From IMG/VR virus record IMGVR_UViG_3300035670_001203, positions 1-24,425 of that record: a stretch of DNA of 24,425 bases. One strand, 5' to 3'. Under the pieces are notes generated by a model that made no database searches, was not told the DNA's origin, and saw only the letters and a list, made by a program, of their open reading frames with translations. This DNA comes from a virus. A program made the position numbers and the translations under genes. Below, piece after piece: positions 1-5,148 of this stretch (positions within the stretch are counted from its first letter, which is position 1; every line of letters starts with the position of its first letter).

Positions 1-68
1 TTCGCAACCTTTTTGCTTCCAGCAGCAGCATACATGAGCCGCTGTTGAGCCTTTGACTTGATCGGCAT
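1..68 (-). CDS. Small phage protein, N-terminal part only (runs off left edge)
   Basis: Only the first 22 codons are present; the gene continues beyond base 1. The start is MPIKSKAQQRLMYAAAGSKK. The pattern P-x-x-SKAQQRLMYAAA-G-K is the conserved opening of a small basic protein common in tailed phages near the head genes; I recognise the family but know no function. A GAGGA Shine-Dalgarno lies 7 bases before the ATG, and the gene begins 3 bases after the stop of the upstream gene, so it belongs to the same leftward operon. It suggests that virion genes follow to the left. Confidence 0.7.
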   Translation of the reverse strand, partial: MPIKSKAQQRLMYAAAGSKKVA

Positions 69-71
69 ATC

Positions 72-731
72 TCAGTCCTCGACGATGTGTTCAAGATGCC
101 CAATCCTACCTCGAACCCCAATTTTATCAAGAAACTGGCATTTTTGGTGGTCCAAATGCTTGTACAGCCCGTGCTCTATATCGAAAACCTTACCAGACAA
201 CCATCTCTGCCAGTGCTCTGATTCAATCTTTTCCAGAACAGACTTGAGATATTGCGCCTGATTTGTTGGAAACCCAAACAACCGAGTCATCAACATCCCC
301 TCAGTCCCAACCTGACTCATGCTGAACCCAGTCCGTAATGGATGTTTGAACGTAAACTTGTCCAGGTCGTGAGCGTTTGGATTGAAGTGATCTGTCAACT
401 GATACCTGCCAGACAGTTTGTAGGTCCGGTCGTTCCAGAACGGCAGATCCATCATCCTCTGGAGCGACTGCATCTCAATCGCATTCTGGACGAACCCAAT
501 TGGTAGACCGGTATCGTGCGCTCTGTCAATCCATTCTGCGCCCCAGAACCCTATCACCTCCACACGATTCGGGATATGGCTCAGAAACGCATCAGACGGG
601 CGTATACGCGACGTTTCAGACAAGTGAATGGTAGACAGCGGAAAACGGTTCCAGACGCTCTCAAACGTCTTTAGAAGCTCCTGGAGACGTCTTGCGTCTT
701 GATTGATAGCCGATGTGACCAAAAAATTCAC
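72..731 (-). CDS. Hypothetical protein, probably glycan-related, paired with glycosyltransferase
   Basis: A 219-residue soluble protein with no signal peptide or membrane segment. The start is taken as GTG at 731, because this gives a GTGA overlap with the glycosyltransferase stop and has GGGGG just upstream; the ATG at 755 would overlap the upstream gene by 28 bases. The segment KLSGRYQLTDHF resembles a motif that I recall from bacterial surface-polysaccharide proteins of unknown mechanism, and the extended N terminus (VNFLVTSAI) could open a Rossmann-like fold. Position directly after a DXD glycosyltransferase supports a joint role in sugar transfer. The function itself is inference; the reading frame is secure. 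Confidence 0.65.
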   Translation of the reverse strand: MNFLVTSAINQDARRLQELLKTFESVWNRFPLSTIHLSETSRIRPSDAFLSHIPNRVEVIGFWGAEWIDRAHDTGLPIGFVQNAIEMQSLQRMMDLPFWNDRTYKLSGRYQLTDHFNPNAHDLDKFTFKHPLRTGFSMSQVGTEGMLMTRLFGFPTNQAQYLKSVLEKIESEHWQRWLSGKVFDIEHGLYKHLDHQKCQFLDKIGVRGRIGHLEHIVED

Positions 732-1330
732 CAGGACCCCCTTGTACTTTTCCATCCTTGTTTTGCAAATACCTGACCTTTGCCCTGATAGCTTGAACCA
801 CTAAAGTGATCTGGAAGGAAATAGTGCGAAGGATAGATCGTAATGTCACGGTACTTGTGCCTATGGATTGTTTCTGTGAGCCTGACTGGACCTGTGAATT
901 GCCATGCCATCCGGCCTTCTGGCTTTTCGTTTGCTAGATCCTGGATGATCTGACCGATGAGTGGATGTTGCGGGGTTGCTCCGACAATGCCGTTTGCGAT
1001 CAACCCAGGACGGGTGATCTCATTCTCCCAGCAGGCAAAGACATCCGGCTGCAGTAACCAATCCTCCAGTGGACGAACGCACTCGGAATCCGCATCCATT
1101 GCAATCCCGCCGAACTCGTAAAGAATCTCCCACCTCATACAGTCGGCAACACCCGCTTTTTGATTCTCCCAGTAGTGTGCCATGTGCTCTGCCAACCTCC
1201 ACCCACGCTTGAGACTGTCGTTGCCCCAGACTTGGACCTCGTACTCTGGATTGAGTTTGTGCCATGACTTGATTTCCTCCGGCTCTGGTTGATCACCGAC
1301 CCAAACAATGTGGATGAGCTTTGGAACCAT
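728..1330 (-). CDS. Glycosyltransferase with DXD motif (Gly_transf_sug/OCH1-like)
   Basis: A 200-residue protein starting MVPKLIHIVWVG, the typical opening of DXD-containing sugar transferases (PF04488-like). The segment RWEILYEFGGIAMDAD around residues 66-81 carries the metal/nucleotide-sugar binding DxD (D79-A80-D81). It probably transfers a sugar from a nucleotide-sugar donor; the acceptor (host surface glycan, virion protein or DNA) cannot be told from sequence. The ATG at 1330 is preferred over a TTG at 1345 because GGGGG of the hairpin at 1339-1343 lies 8 bases before it. The gene stands directly behind a terminator hairpin, so its expression may be set apart from the upstream operon. 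It overlaps the next gene by 4 bases. Confidence 0.85.
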   Translation of the reverse strand: MVPKLIHIVWVGDQPEPEEIKSWHKLNPEYEVQVWGNDSLKRGWRLAEHMAHYWENQKAGVADCMRWEILYEFGGIAMDADSECVRPLEDWLLQPDVFACWENEITRPGLIANGIVGATPQHPLIGQIIQDLANEKPEGRMAWQFTGPVRLTETIHRHKYRDITIYPSHYFLPDHFSGSSYQGKGQVFAKQGWKSTRGSW

Positions 1331-1388
1331 AAAAAAATCCCCCAACGATAGGGGGATAACGGGGGGAGGAGAGTCCCACCATTATCCC
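1331..1388 (-). terminator. Intrinsic terminator with overlapping alternative hairpin and RBS
   Basis: Read on the minus strand, CCCCC (1355-1351), a 7-base loop and GGGGG (1343-1339) are followed by A and seven Ts (1337-1331), ending immediately at the ATG of the glycosyltransferase. The GGGGG arm is also the best Shine-Dalgarno for that ATG. A second perfect 7-bp inverted repeat, GGGATAA (1388-1382) with TTATCCC (1359-1353), shares three Cs with the terminator's 5' arm, so the two hairpins exclude each other. This is the geometry of an attenuator; what would switch it is unknown. Confidence 0.7.
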
Positions 1389-1394
1389 GAATTT

Positions 1395-1574
1395 TTAAGC
1401 TCGTGCAAACAGCGGATATGTGTGTTCGATTGCCCCAAGTTTTTGTAGACGCTTTCGATCAAACTCGACTTGGTGAACCCTTGGATACCCAGGGCTGACC
1501 CAGATTCCTTTTTTTAGCCAGTGGGGGACGTACATGATGTTTCGATACGTCCAGACGCTTTGTGCTGTTCTCAT
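1395..1574 (-). CDS. Small hypothetical phage protein (59 aa)
   Basis: A 59-codon gene beginning MRTAQSVWTYRNIMYVPHWL and ending in LFARA. The ATG overlaps the MazG-like stop as ATGA, and AAGGA stands 6 bases upstream, so translation is probably coupled. The protein is basic and aromatic-rich with no signal or membrane segment; I do not recognise the family. It is the last gene before the terminator at 1331-1355. Confidence 0.65.
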   Translation of the reverse strand: MRTAQSVWTYRNIMYVPHWLKKGIWVSPGYPRVHQVEFDRKRLQKLGAIEHTYPLFARA

Positions 1575-1888
1575 GCTACGTCCTTAATGAATACACCATT
1601 CGGCATCAGAAAGCCTTTGCGGTCCTTGATCTGCTGGTATGCACCCTCCAGACACTCAACGATGTCCAGGTTTGCCAGCGCACAGAAGTTGATCAGGCAG
1701 ACCATGACATCACCCACAGCATCAGCGGTCAGAGCAATGTCCTTTTTTGCCAGACCATCTGCAAGCTCACCCATCTCTGACACTGCTTTCAGGAATTGAG
1801 CGTTGGCGGTTGAATTTGGGATGATCTGCCGATCCCTGCTCCACTGGATGATTTTGACGTGGAGTTCATCGAAAGACATTCTTTGCAT
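1571..1888 (-). CDS. MazG-like nucleotide pyrophosphohydrolase
   Basis: A 105-residue all-helical protein of the MazG/dUTPase-like (all-alpha NTP-PPase) type. The first metal-binding motif is E38-M-G-E41 in KAVSEMGELADGLAK and the second is the acidic helix DAVGDVMV (D56, D60), the usual ExxE...(E/D)xxxD arrangement. The family hydrolyses (d)NTPs to monophosphates; in phages it has been linked to nucleotide-pool control or lowering of ppGpp, but the substrate here is not known. The length fits single-domain phage members. AGGAA lies 7 bases before the ATG at 1888. It sits 2 bases after the previous gene and overlaps the next by 4. Confidence 0.85.
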   Translation of the reverse strand: MQRMSFDELHVKIIQWSRDRQIIPNSTANAQFLKAVSEMGELADGLAKKDIALTADAVGDVMVCLINFCALANLDIVECLEGAYQQIKDRKGFLMPNGVFIKDVA

Positions 1889-1890
1889 GA

Positions 1891-2388
1891 TCAGTTTCCT
1901 GAATTAACTTTATGGTATTGGACAATAGCCTCGATTCCGTTTGAATATCTAATAAGATTTCTTGGGCTTTCGTCGAATCCTTTTCTTGCAACACCTTCCA
2001 CAGTGTGCCAATTTTTTGATGAAGAGCTAGCCACCCGGCCACCCAGTCGTTCATACTCGTGTTCCCATAGCTTCTTGTTAATCCTGAATGCTCGTCTGTC
2101 TTTCGGATAAAACAGTCCAATTGTTTTCTCTGAGTCATCCCCCATCGTTTTGATTAAGTTTCTCCTGAAATACTCAACGTCGATATTCAGCCAATGCAAA
2201 TACGAGTCGAGTGATTCAGTCCACAGGAAATCGTGCGCTGTAGTGCAGTCCCAGGCCATTTTCAGATGCTTTTCGTCCTTGAATGGTGGAATGCAAGCAT
2301 CTCTGACTGCTAGGGCAACCACCGCACTGATCAGCGATTGCTCTGGAATCTTGTGTGTGGATATGTCATCCAGCGGTATGTCAATCAT
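1891..2388 (-). CDS. Hypothetical phage protein (165 aa)
   Basis: A soluble protein beginning MIDIPLDDIS, with a helical N-terminal half (SAVVALAVRDACIPPF; LDSYLHWLNIDVEYFRRNLI) that resembles unannotated proteins in other Proteobacteria phages; the C-terminal half is basic and polar. No catalytic motif is visible. The start overlaps the upstream zinc-ribbon gene as ATGA with a purine-rich leader. A function cannot be given. Confidence 0.7.
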   Translation of the reverse strand: MIDIPLDDISTHKIPEQSLISAVVALAVRDACIPPFKDEKHLKMAWDCTTAHDFLWTESLDSYLHWLNIDVEYFRRNLIKTMGDDSEKTIGLFYPKDRRAFRINKKLWEHEYERLGGRVASSSSKNWHTVEGVARKGFDESPRNLIRYSNGIEAIVQYHKVNSGN

Positions 2389-2576
2389 TTTTTCAATCTT
2401 CCGTTTGGGTTGATGGGTTCTGGTGGCGTGATGTGTTCTGTGCTGATCTCGTAAGTCTCAAATTTGTGCCCGCAGGTTTGGCATTCTTTCGCCCTCCAGG
2501 TCCAGTTGTATCTTGTGTCTTTTCTTGTTGCCAGTGTTTTGCTCTTCCATCCGGCACACTCAGGACAGACCGACAT
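2385..2576 (-). CDS. NrdR-type/Ogr-like zinc-ribbon protein
   Basis: A 63-residue protein with two CxxC knuckles: C4-P-E-C7 and C32-Q-T-C35, followed by GHKFETYE. The spacing, the R/K-rich strand between the knuckles and the closing G-x-x-F-x-T-Y-E match the N-terminal zinc ribbon of the NrdR regulator, which also resembles the phage Ogr/Delta activators. The NrdR ATP-cone is absent. A nucleic-acid-binding or transcription-modulating role is inferred. GGGAG stands 5 bases before the ATG; the gene overlaps its upstream neighbour by 17 bases and its downstream neighbour by 4. Confidence 0.7.
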   Translation of the reverse strand: MSVCPECAGWKSKTLATRKDTRYNWTWRAKECQTCGHKFETYEISTEHITPPEPINPNGRLKK

Positions 2577-2823
2577 TTTTCTCCCTCAGCTTTGCTTCGA
2601 TGGCGCGGGCAAACTCTTTGAATTCATTAAGATCAAACTCGTTATGGCAGTAAGGCATGATTGCGTTGATCTCCTCATCAGTCAGTGAAACCCACGGACG
2701 TTTGTCTGGGTGGTAACACGGCCCATCCTGACGATGAACAATGCCGAGTGTCGTCAAGTCTCCGCAGGTGCAAATCCAATCAGGGTAAAAGTCGTTTTGC
2801 TGTGCATTGTGATCTCCGCTCAT
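2560..2823 (-). CDS. Hypothetical protein with LTDEEI...FARAIEAKL C-terminal module
   Basis: An 87-residue protein starting MSGDHNAQQNDF. The ATG at 2823 overlaps the upstream stop as ATGA and has AAAGGAG 8 bases upstream; a longer frame to 2898 is rejected. C18/C20 and a CYH segment may bind a metal. The C-terminal half (PWVSLTDEEI ... FARAIEAKLREKN) matches the end of the 129-residue protein at 3392-3781, so the two share a module. The module is common at the ends of small Burkholderiales phage proteins; its function is unknown. Confidence 0.75.
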   Translation of the reverse strand: MSGDHNAQQNDFYPDWICTCGDLTTLGIVHRQDGPCYHPDKRPWVSLTDEEINAIMPYCHNEFDLNEFKEFARAIEAKLREKNVGLS

Positions 2824-3017
2824 AAGTTGCGCTCCTTTAGTTTTTGGGTGCTGTAGTAAATCTGGACGTCGCGACGGACAAAATAGTCTTCGCCGCAACT
2901 ATTGCAGCAGGTCTCTGTATCGCCGTCGAAGCATTCGCCAAAGTTGATTTCCCAAGCGTCTTTTTCTTCGTGGCCGCAATGCGGGCAGATTGGAAAGTCT
3001 GTTAAATCATGATTCAT
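2820..3017 (-). CDS. Small zinc-ribbon protein (65 aa)
   Basis: Starts MNHDLTDFPICPHCGHEE. Two pairs, C11-PH-C14 and C36-C37-NS-C40-G, form a probable rubredoxin-knuckle zinc ribbon, with acidic loops between. The start at 3017 is chosen because the upstream extension in this frame is hydrophobic and is better explained by another gene (3007-3117) in a different frame. GGAG lies 9 bases before the ATG. The gene overlaps the tiny membrane gene by 11 bases and the next gene by 4. A role in binding nucleic acid or protein is inference. Confidence 0.7.
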   Translation of the reverse strand: MNHDLTDFPICPHCGHEEKDAWEINFGECFDGDTETCCNSCGEDYFVRRDVQIYYSTQKLKERNL

Positions 3018-3117
3018 TTTTTTCCACTCCATGACCAAAAACAAAACCAAAAATACCTCCAAGGCAAAATACAAAAAGTAAAAACGCGATTTGCTCGTGA
3101 AAAGACCATTCACTCAT
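3007..3117 (-). CDS. Tiny single-span membrane protein (36 aa)
   Basis: A 36-codon gene beginning MSEWSFHEQIAFLLFVFCLG. Residues 9-28 form one hydrophobic helix with a GxxxG-like stretch (LGGIFGFVFG), followed by a short charged tail. The ATG overlaps the upstream stop as ATGA and GGAG stands 8 bases before it; the stop lies 11 bases inside the following zinc-ribbon gene. Perfect placement in the overlap chain argues that it is real. The role is unknown; small inner-membrane peptides in early phage operons can affect host membrane proteins or superinfection. Confidence 0.6.
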   Translation of the reverse strand: MSEWSFHEQIAFLLFVFCLGGIFGFVFGHGVEKNES

Positions 3118-3317
3118 GTGTTCTTCTCCCGCCATTTAAATCCTAAAAGCAGGCTCATCATCTTGCGATGGAACCAATTAGGCCGACTATATGCCGCAAA
3201 CATGGTGGCGTAGGCGTCTTCTTGGCATGGAAATACCCAGTACCCACAAATGGGCGGTGAGGCTTTGATTGCATACACACCATCTGCGATATATCTCTTG
3301 TCTGTTTCTATGTTCAT
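3114..3317 (-). CDS. Hypothetical phage protein (67 aa)
   Basis: Starts MNIETDKRYIADGVYAIKAS. The ATG at 3317 has a strong GGAGGG 7 bases upstream, so a TTG at 3332 is rejected. It is a mixed, basic, soluble protein with aromatic residues (YWVFP, PNWFHRK) and no recognised motif. It begins one base after the stop of the 26-residue membrane protein and overlaps the next membrane gene as ATGA. Confidence 0.65.
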   Translation of the reverse strand: MNIETDKRYIADGVYAIKASPPICGYWVFPCQEDAYATMFAAYSRPNWFHRKMMSLLLGFKWREKNT

Positions 3318-3318
3318 C

Positions 3319-3399
3319 TCACATCCCTCCAATCCGGTAACCCGCGAGAAAGCACATCATCCCGATCAGGGTGATCGTTGCCCAGTGAAGTTCAACCAT
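3319..3399 (-). CDS. Tiny membrane protein (26 aa)
   Basis: A 26-codon gene, MVELHWATITLIGMMCFLAG followed by YRIGGM, essentially a single transmembrane helix. AAGGA lies 8 bases before the ATG, the start overlaps the upstream gene by 8 bases, and its last codons (GGA GGG) supply the Shine-Dalgarno of the next gene. This is the second one-helix peptide within 400 bases. Such short genes are easily missed; support is positional plus hydrophobicity, with no family recognised. Confidence 0.5.
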   Translation of the reverse strand: MVELHWATITLIGMMCFLAGYRIGGM

Positions 3400-3781
3400 G
3401 ATTTTTTTCCTTCAGTTTTGCTTCGATGGATCGGGCAAATGAAGTGATTGACAGAGGTTTTGTTATTGGAATTTCGTACAAAATTTCCTCATCCGTCAGC
3501 CCGACCCATTGGCGCGGTGCGGCGTAGAGTGGCGTTGACTTATTGAAATGCGGATGCGCCTGCTCTACAAACCGTTGATCTGTGAAGGTAAGGTGCTTTC
3601 TGCCGTCCCATTCATACACCCACGCCACCGGCTCCTGCTTCTCTGCCTGTTCGATAGCGGCGCGGATGTCGTCCATTGCCGCGTCAATCTCACCAGGCAA
3701 AGGGATAGCATTCTCGCCAATGCTGAGTCGATTGATCTCCTCCAACACTTCCAGCGCCTGCTTCATTGCTTCAATGCTCAT
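3392..3781 (-). CDS. Hypothetical phage protein with shared C-terminal module (129 aa)
   Basis: Begins MSIEAMKQALEVLEEINRLS, a helical N-terminal segment, followed by AIEQAEKQEPVAWVYEWDG, TPLYAAP and then RQWVGLTDEEI...FARSIEAKLKEKN. This order is a recurrent architecture in Burkholderiales phage early regions, but no biochemical function is known to me. The C-terminal about 40 residues are paralogous to those of 2560-2823. ATGA overlap with the upstream gene. Confidence 0.75.
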   Translation of the reverse strand: MSIEAMKQALEVLEEINRLSIGENAIPLPGEIDAAMDDIRAAIEQAEKQEPVAWVYEWDGRKHLTFTDQRFVEQAHPHFNKSTPLYAAPRQWVGLTDEEILYEIPITKPLSITSFARSIEAKLKEKNHG

Positions 3782-4107
3782 CTCTCACCCCTTGCTCTGA
3801 TTTCGTCGGCGCACAACTGTCCGTCTAATGACGGCGCTTCCTCAAGGCACACCTGAGCACACGCCTCTCGCTCCCGCTCCACCGCGTTCCTAGTCGCCAC
3901 ACACGCCGGTCGCTGGCACTGGTCGTGACAAGTGTGGATACCGTCGTAACGCATATGCTGCTGAAAAAGCTCAGCAAAACGCATCACTTTGAAAAGGATG
4001 TTTTCATCTTCGACATAAACCCCACCTTCGCCGTCTACGGTTTCGGATCGCAGTAATACCGCGAATCCAGCTTCCCGCGCCATCCTGATGATTTCGTCTG
4101 GTGTCAT
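3778..4107 (-). CDS. Hypothetical phage protein, EREACAQVC...IRARGER type (109 aa)
   Basis: Starts MTPDEIIRMAREAGFAV and ends with EREACAQVCLEEAP...CADEIRARGER. Both ends are hallmarks of a frequent small phage protein of unknown function. Cysteines and histidines in the middle (HTCHDQCQRPAC) could hold a metal, which is inference. It overlaps both neighbours by ATGA. Confidence 0.75.
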   Translation of the reverse strand: MTPDEIIRMAREAGFAVLLRSETVDGEGGVYVEDENILFKVMRFAELFQQHMRYDGIHTCHDQCQRPACVATRNAVEREREACAQVCLEEAPSLDGQLCADEIRARGER

Positions 4108-4406
4108 TCCTGCATCTCCTTCATGTAAAACTTCATCTCAACAATCCGAGCACACTCGCGCAACTTCCCCACGTTCGTCCGACGCATCACCTCAATCGCT
4201 ATCGCAACAAACGTCTCGACTTCTGCTCGCTCGTCATCACCCCATCCGATCAGCGCCGCCACGCAGGACTTCAGCCGCTCATCTTTTAACTTCTCGATTC
4301 GCTCAGCCAGGTATTCCAAGTCCTCGTGCGGCAGCGCCGCCCTCATCTGGAGCAACTCGGTCATTCTCCGAGCCTGCTCCTCGACAAAGTGCTTGTCTGG
4401 CTTCAT
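4104..4406 (-). CDS. Hypothetical helical phage protein (100 aa)
   Basis: Begins MKPDKHFVEEQARRM. Almost entirely charged amphipathic helix (LEYLAERIEKLKDERLK; ETFVAIAIEVMRRTN), with no signal, membrane segment or catalytic motif. It overlaps its upstream and downstream partners as ATGA. I do not recognise a named family. Confidence 0.65.
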   Translation of the reverse strand: MKPDKHFVEEQARRMTELLQMRAALPHEDLEYLAERIEKLKDERLKSCVAALIGWGDDERAEVETFVAIAIEVMRRTNVGKLRECARIVEMKFYMKEMQE

Positions 4407-4633
4407 AGATACTTAGCGATTTCAGACTCAATCCTGGTGACATCCTCACTCGTGAGTTTCCGTTGCAACCATGGTGCGTTATAGCCCTTCCTGTCCAACA
4501 CCTCGAAATCAATCTCCTCGTACCCGTAATAGTCCCAGTCGCTTGCAGCATCCCTGCTGTACGAACCACGGTTGACGCAAACCCGAGCGACGATGATGCA
4601 AGGGATGCCTTGGATGTGTGATTGGATTTCCAT
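4403..4633 (-). CDS. Hypothetical phage protein, IQGIPC family (76 aa)
   Basis: Starts MEIQSHIQGIPCIIVARVCV. The IQGIPC opening, an acidic strand (EEIDFEVLDRKG) and APWLQRKLT near the C terminus are shared with a small phage family of unknown function. AGGAG lies 6 bases before the ATG. It is the first gene downstream of the hammerhead ribozyme: predicted cleavage would leave a 42-base leader, beginning with a hairpin, in front of this gene. The Shine-Dalgarno also pairs in the outer part of ribozyme stem II, so its translation may respond to cleavage. Confidence 0.75.
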   Translation of the reverse strand: MEIQSHIQGIPCIIVARVCVNRGSYSRDAASDWDYYGYEEIDFEVLDRKGYNAPWLQRKLTSEDVTRIESEIAKYL

Positions 4634-4647
4634 GTTGCTCTCCTGTT

Positions 4648-4697
4648 GGACTCATCAGTACCGGCCTGACCAGCAGACCCCCGCAGGGGTTTCGTCC
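4648..4697 (-). ncRNA. Type II hammerhead self-cleaving ribozyme
   Basis: On the minus strand, 5' to 3': stem II strand GGAC (4697-4694), core GAAA (4693-4690), stem III CCCC/UGCG loop/GGGG (4689-4678) closed by A4690-U4677, cleavage nucleotide C4676 (GUC), stem I UGCUGG (4675-4670), loop UCAGG, CCGGUA (4664-4659), core CUGAUGA (4658-4652), stem II GUCC (4651-4648). Every invariant core base is present and all three helices form, two stem I pairs being G-U. Stem II can continue past an AAA/AAC internal loop with CCU (4703-4701)/AGG (4644-4642), touching the upstream UAA and the downstream Shine-Dalgarno. Cleavage is predicted between 4676 and 4675. Type II forms are known from bacteria and phages. 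Confidence 0.88.
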
Positions 4698-4698
4698 T

Positions 4699-5004
4699 TT
4701 AGGCTGCTAGTAACTGTGTAAAAACACCAAGTCCGTGGTTCTTACCTCCACACTGGCACTCGCAAACACCGTCATGCTTACCGTTAAGGCATTTAGCGTT
4801 GCACTTATGCAGGCTAGGAAACTTTTTGTACTCAATCTTGCGCTCAACCGGAAGAACTCGACCGTCAGCAGTCTTGCCAGCCAATCTTTGAAAGCTGTCG
4901 TACCGATTAGCCGAAGACTTAACGCCGCCAAGAGCAACAAATTCAGCATTCATTACCGGATGGACGCTTACAAGCTGCTCATCACCGTTGAAGTATTTGA
5001 TCAT
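4699..5004 (-). CDS. Hypothetical phage protein with Cys-rich CGGKNHG motif (101 aa)
   Basis: Starts MIKYFNGDEQLVSVHPVMNA. The C-terminal part has C68-x3-C72 and C81-x-C83-x-C85 followed by GGKNHG, a recurring Cys/His signature in phage proteins of unknown function that probably binds zinc. AGGAG is 6 bases before the ATG. The stop codon lies 1 base before the hammerhead core, so ribosomes finishing here would cover the 5' strand of ribozyme stem II. After cleavage this mRNA would end in the stem III hairpin. Confidence 0.75.
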   Translation of the reverse strand: MIKYFNGDEQLVSVHPVMNAEFVALGGVKSSANRYDSFQRLAGKTADGRVLPVERKIEYKKFPSLHKCNAKCLNGKHDGVCECQCGGKNHGLGVFTQLLAA

Positions 5005-5041
5005 TTTGCTCTCCTGTTGTCGATGGAATAATCATCTCACA

Positions 5042-5148
5042 TTAGTTCTCGTTTGTGTAAACTTTTTTGATTGTATTTTTTAACTTATCAACTTGTTCCG
5101 ATAGCAAATCCCTAACGTGGAAGTCATCGCACAGCGGACACAGGAAGA
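5042..5148 (-). other. Open frame tail after the helicase-loader stop, no clear start
   Basis: Between the loader stop (5149) and a TAA at 5042 the minus strand is open in the -1 frame. It encodes a protein-like stretch with a CxxC (FLCPLCDDFH) followed by a lysine-rich possible coiled coil (LLSEQVDKLKNTIKK). No ATG or GTG with a Shine-Dalgarno opens it; only CTG or TTG codons are available. It may be a degenerate gene, a tail reached by frameshift, or chance. Confidence 0.3.

Larger units (their letters stand above)
4635..5019 (-). repeat. 14-base leader repeat carrying the Shine-Dalgarno (4635-4648 and 5006-5019)
   Basis: CAACAGGAGAGCAA occurs immediately before two start codons, at 4635-4648 (gene 4403-4633) and 5006-5019 (gene 4699-5004); only these two 14-base copies are meant, not the sequence between. 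Both supply AGGAG 6 bases before ATG. The first copy also forms the outer and last inner bases of hammerhead stem II. It could be a remnant of duplication or a shared translational control site. Confidence 0.6.

Noticed and set aside
2675-2681. Other minus-strand CTGATGA sites (2675-2681, 22053-22059, 23695-23701) as further hammerheads
   Set aside because: None is accompanied by a GAAA strand and the three matching stems; at 2675 and 23695 the bases simply encode LTDE/LTDD protein motifs, and at 22053 they are a stop/start overlap.
4677-4690. ACCCC/GGGGT hairpin as an intrinsic terminator
   Set aside because: There is no U-run on either strand; it is stem III of the hammerhead ribozyme.
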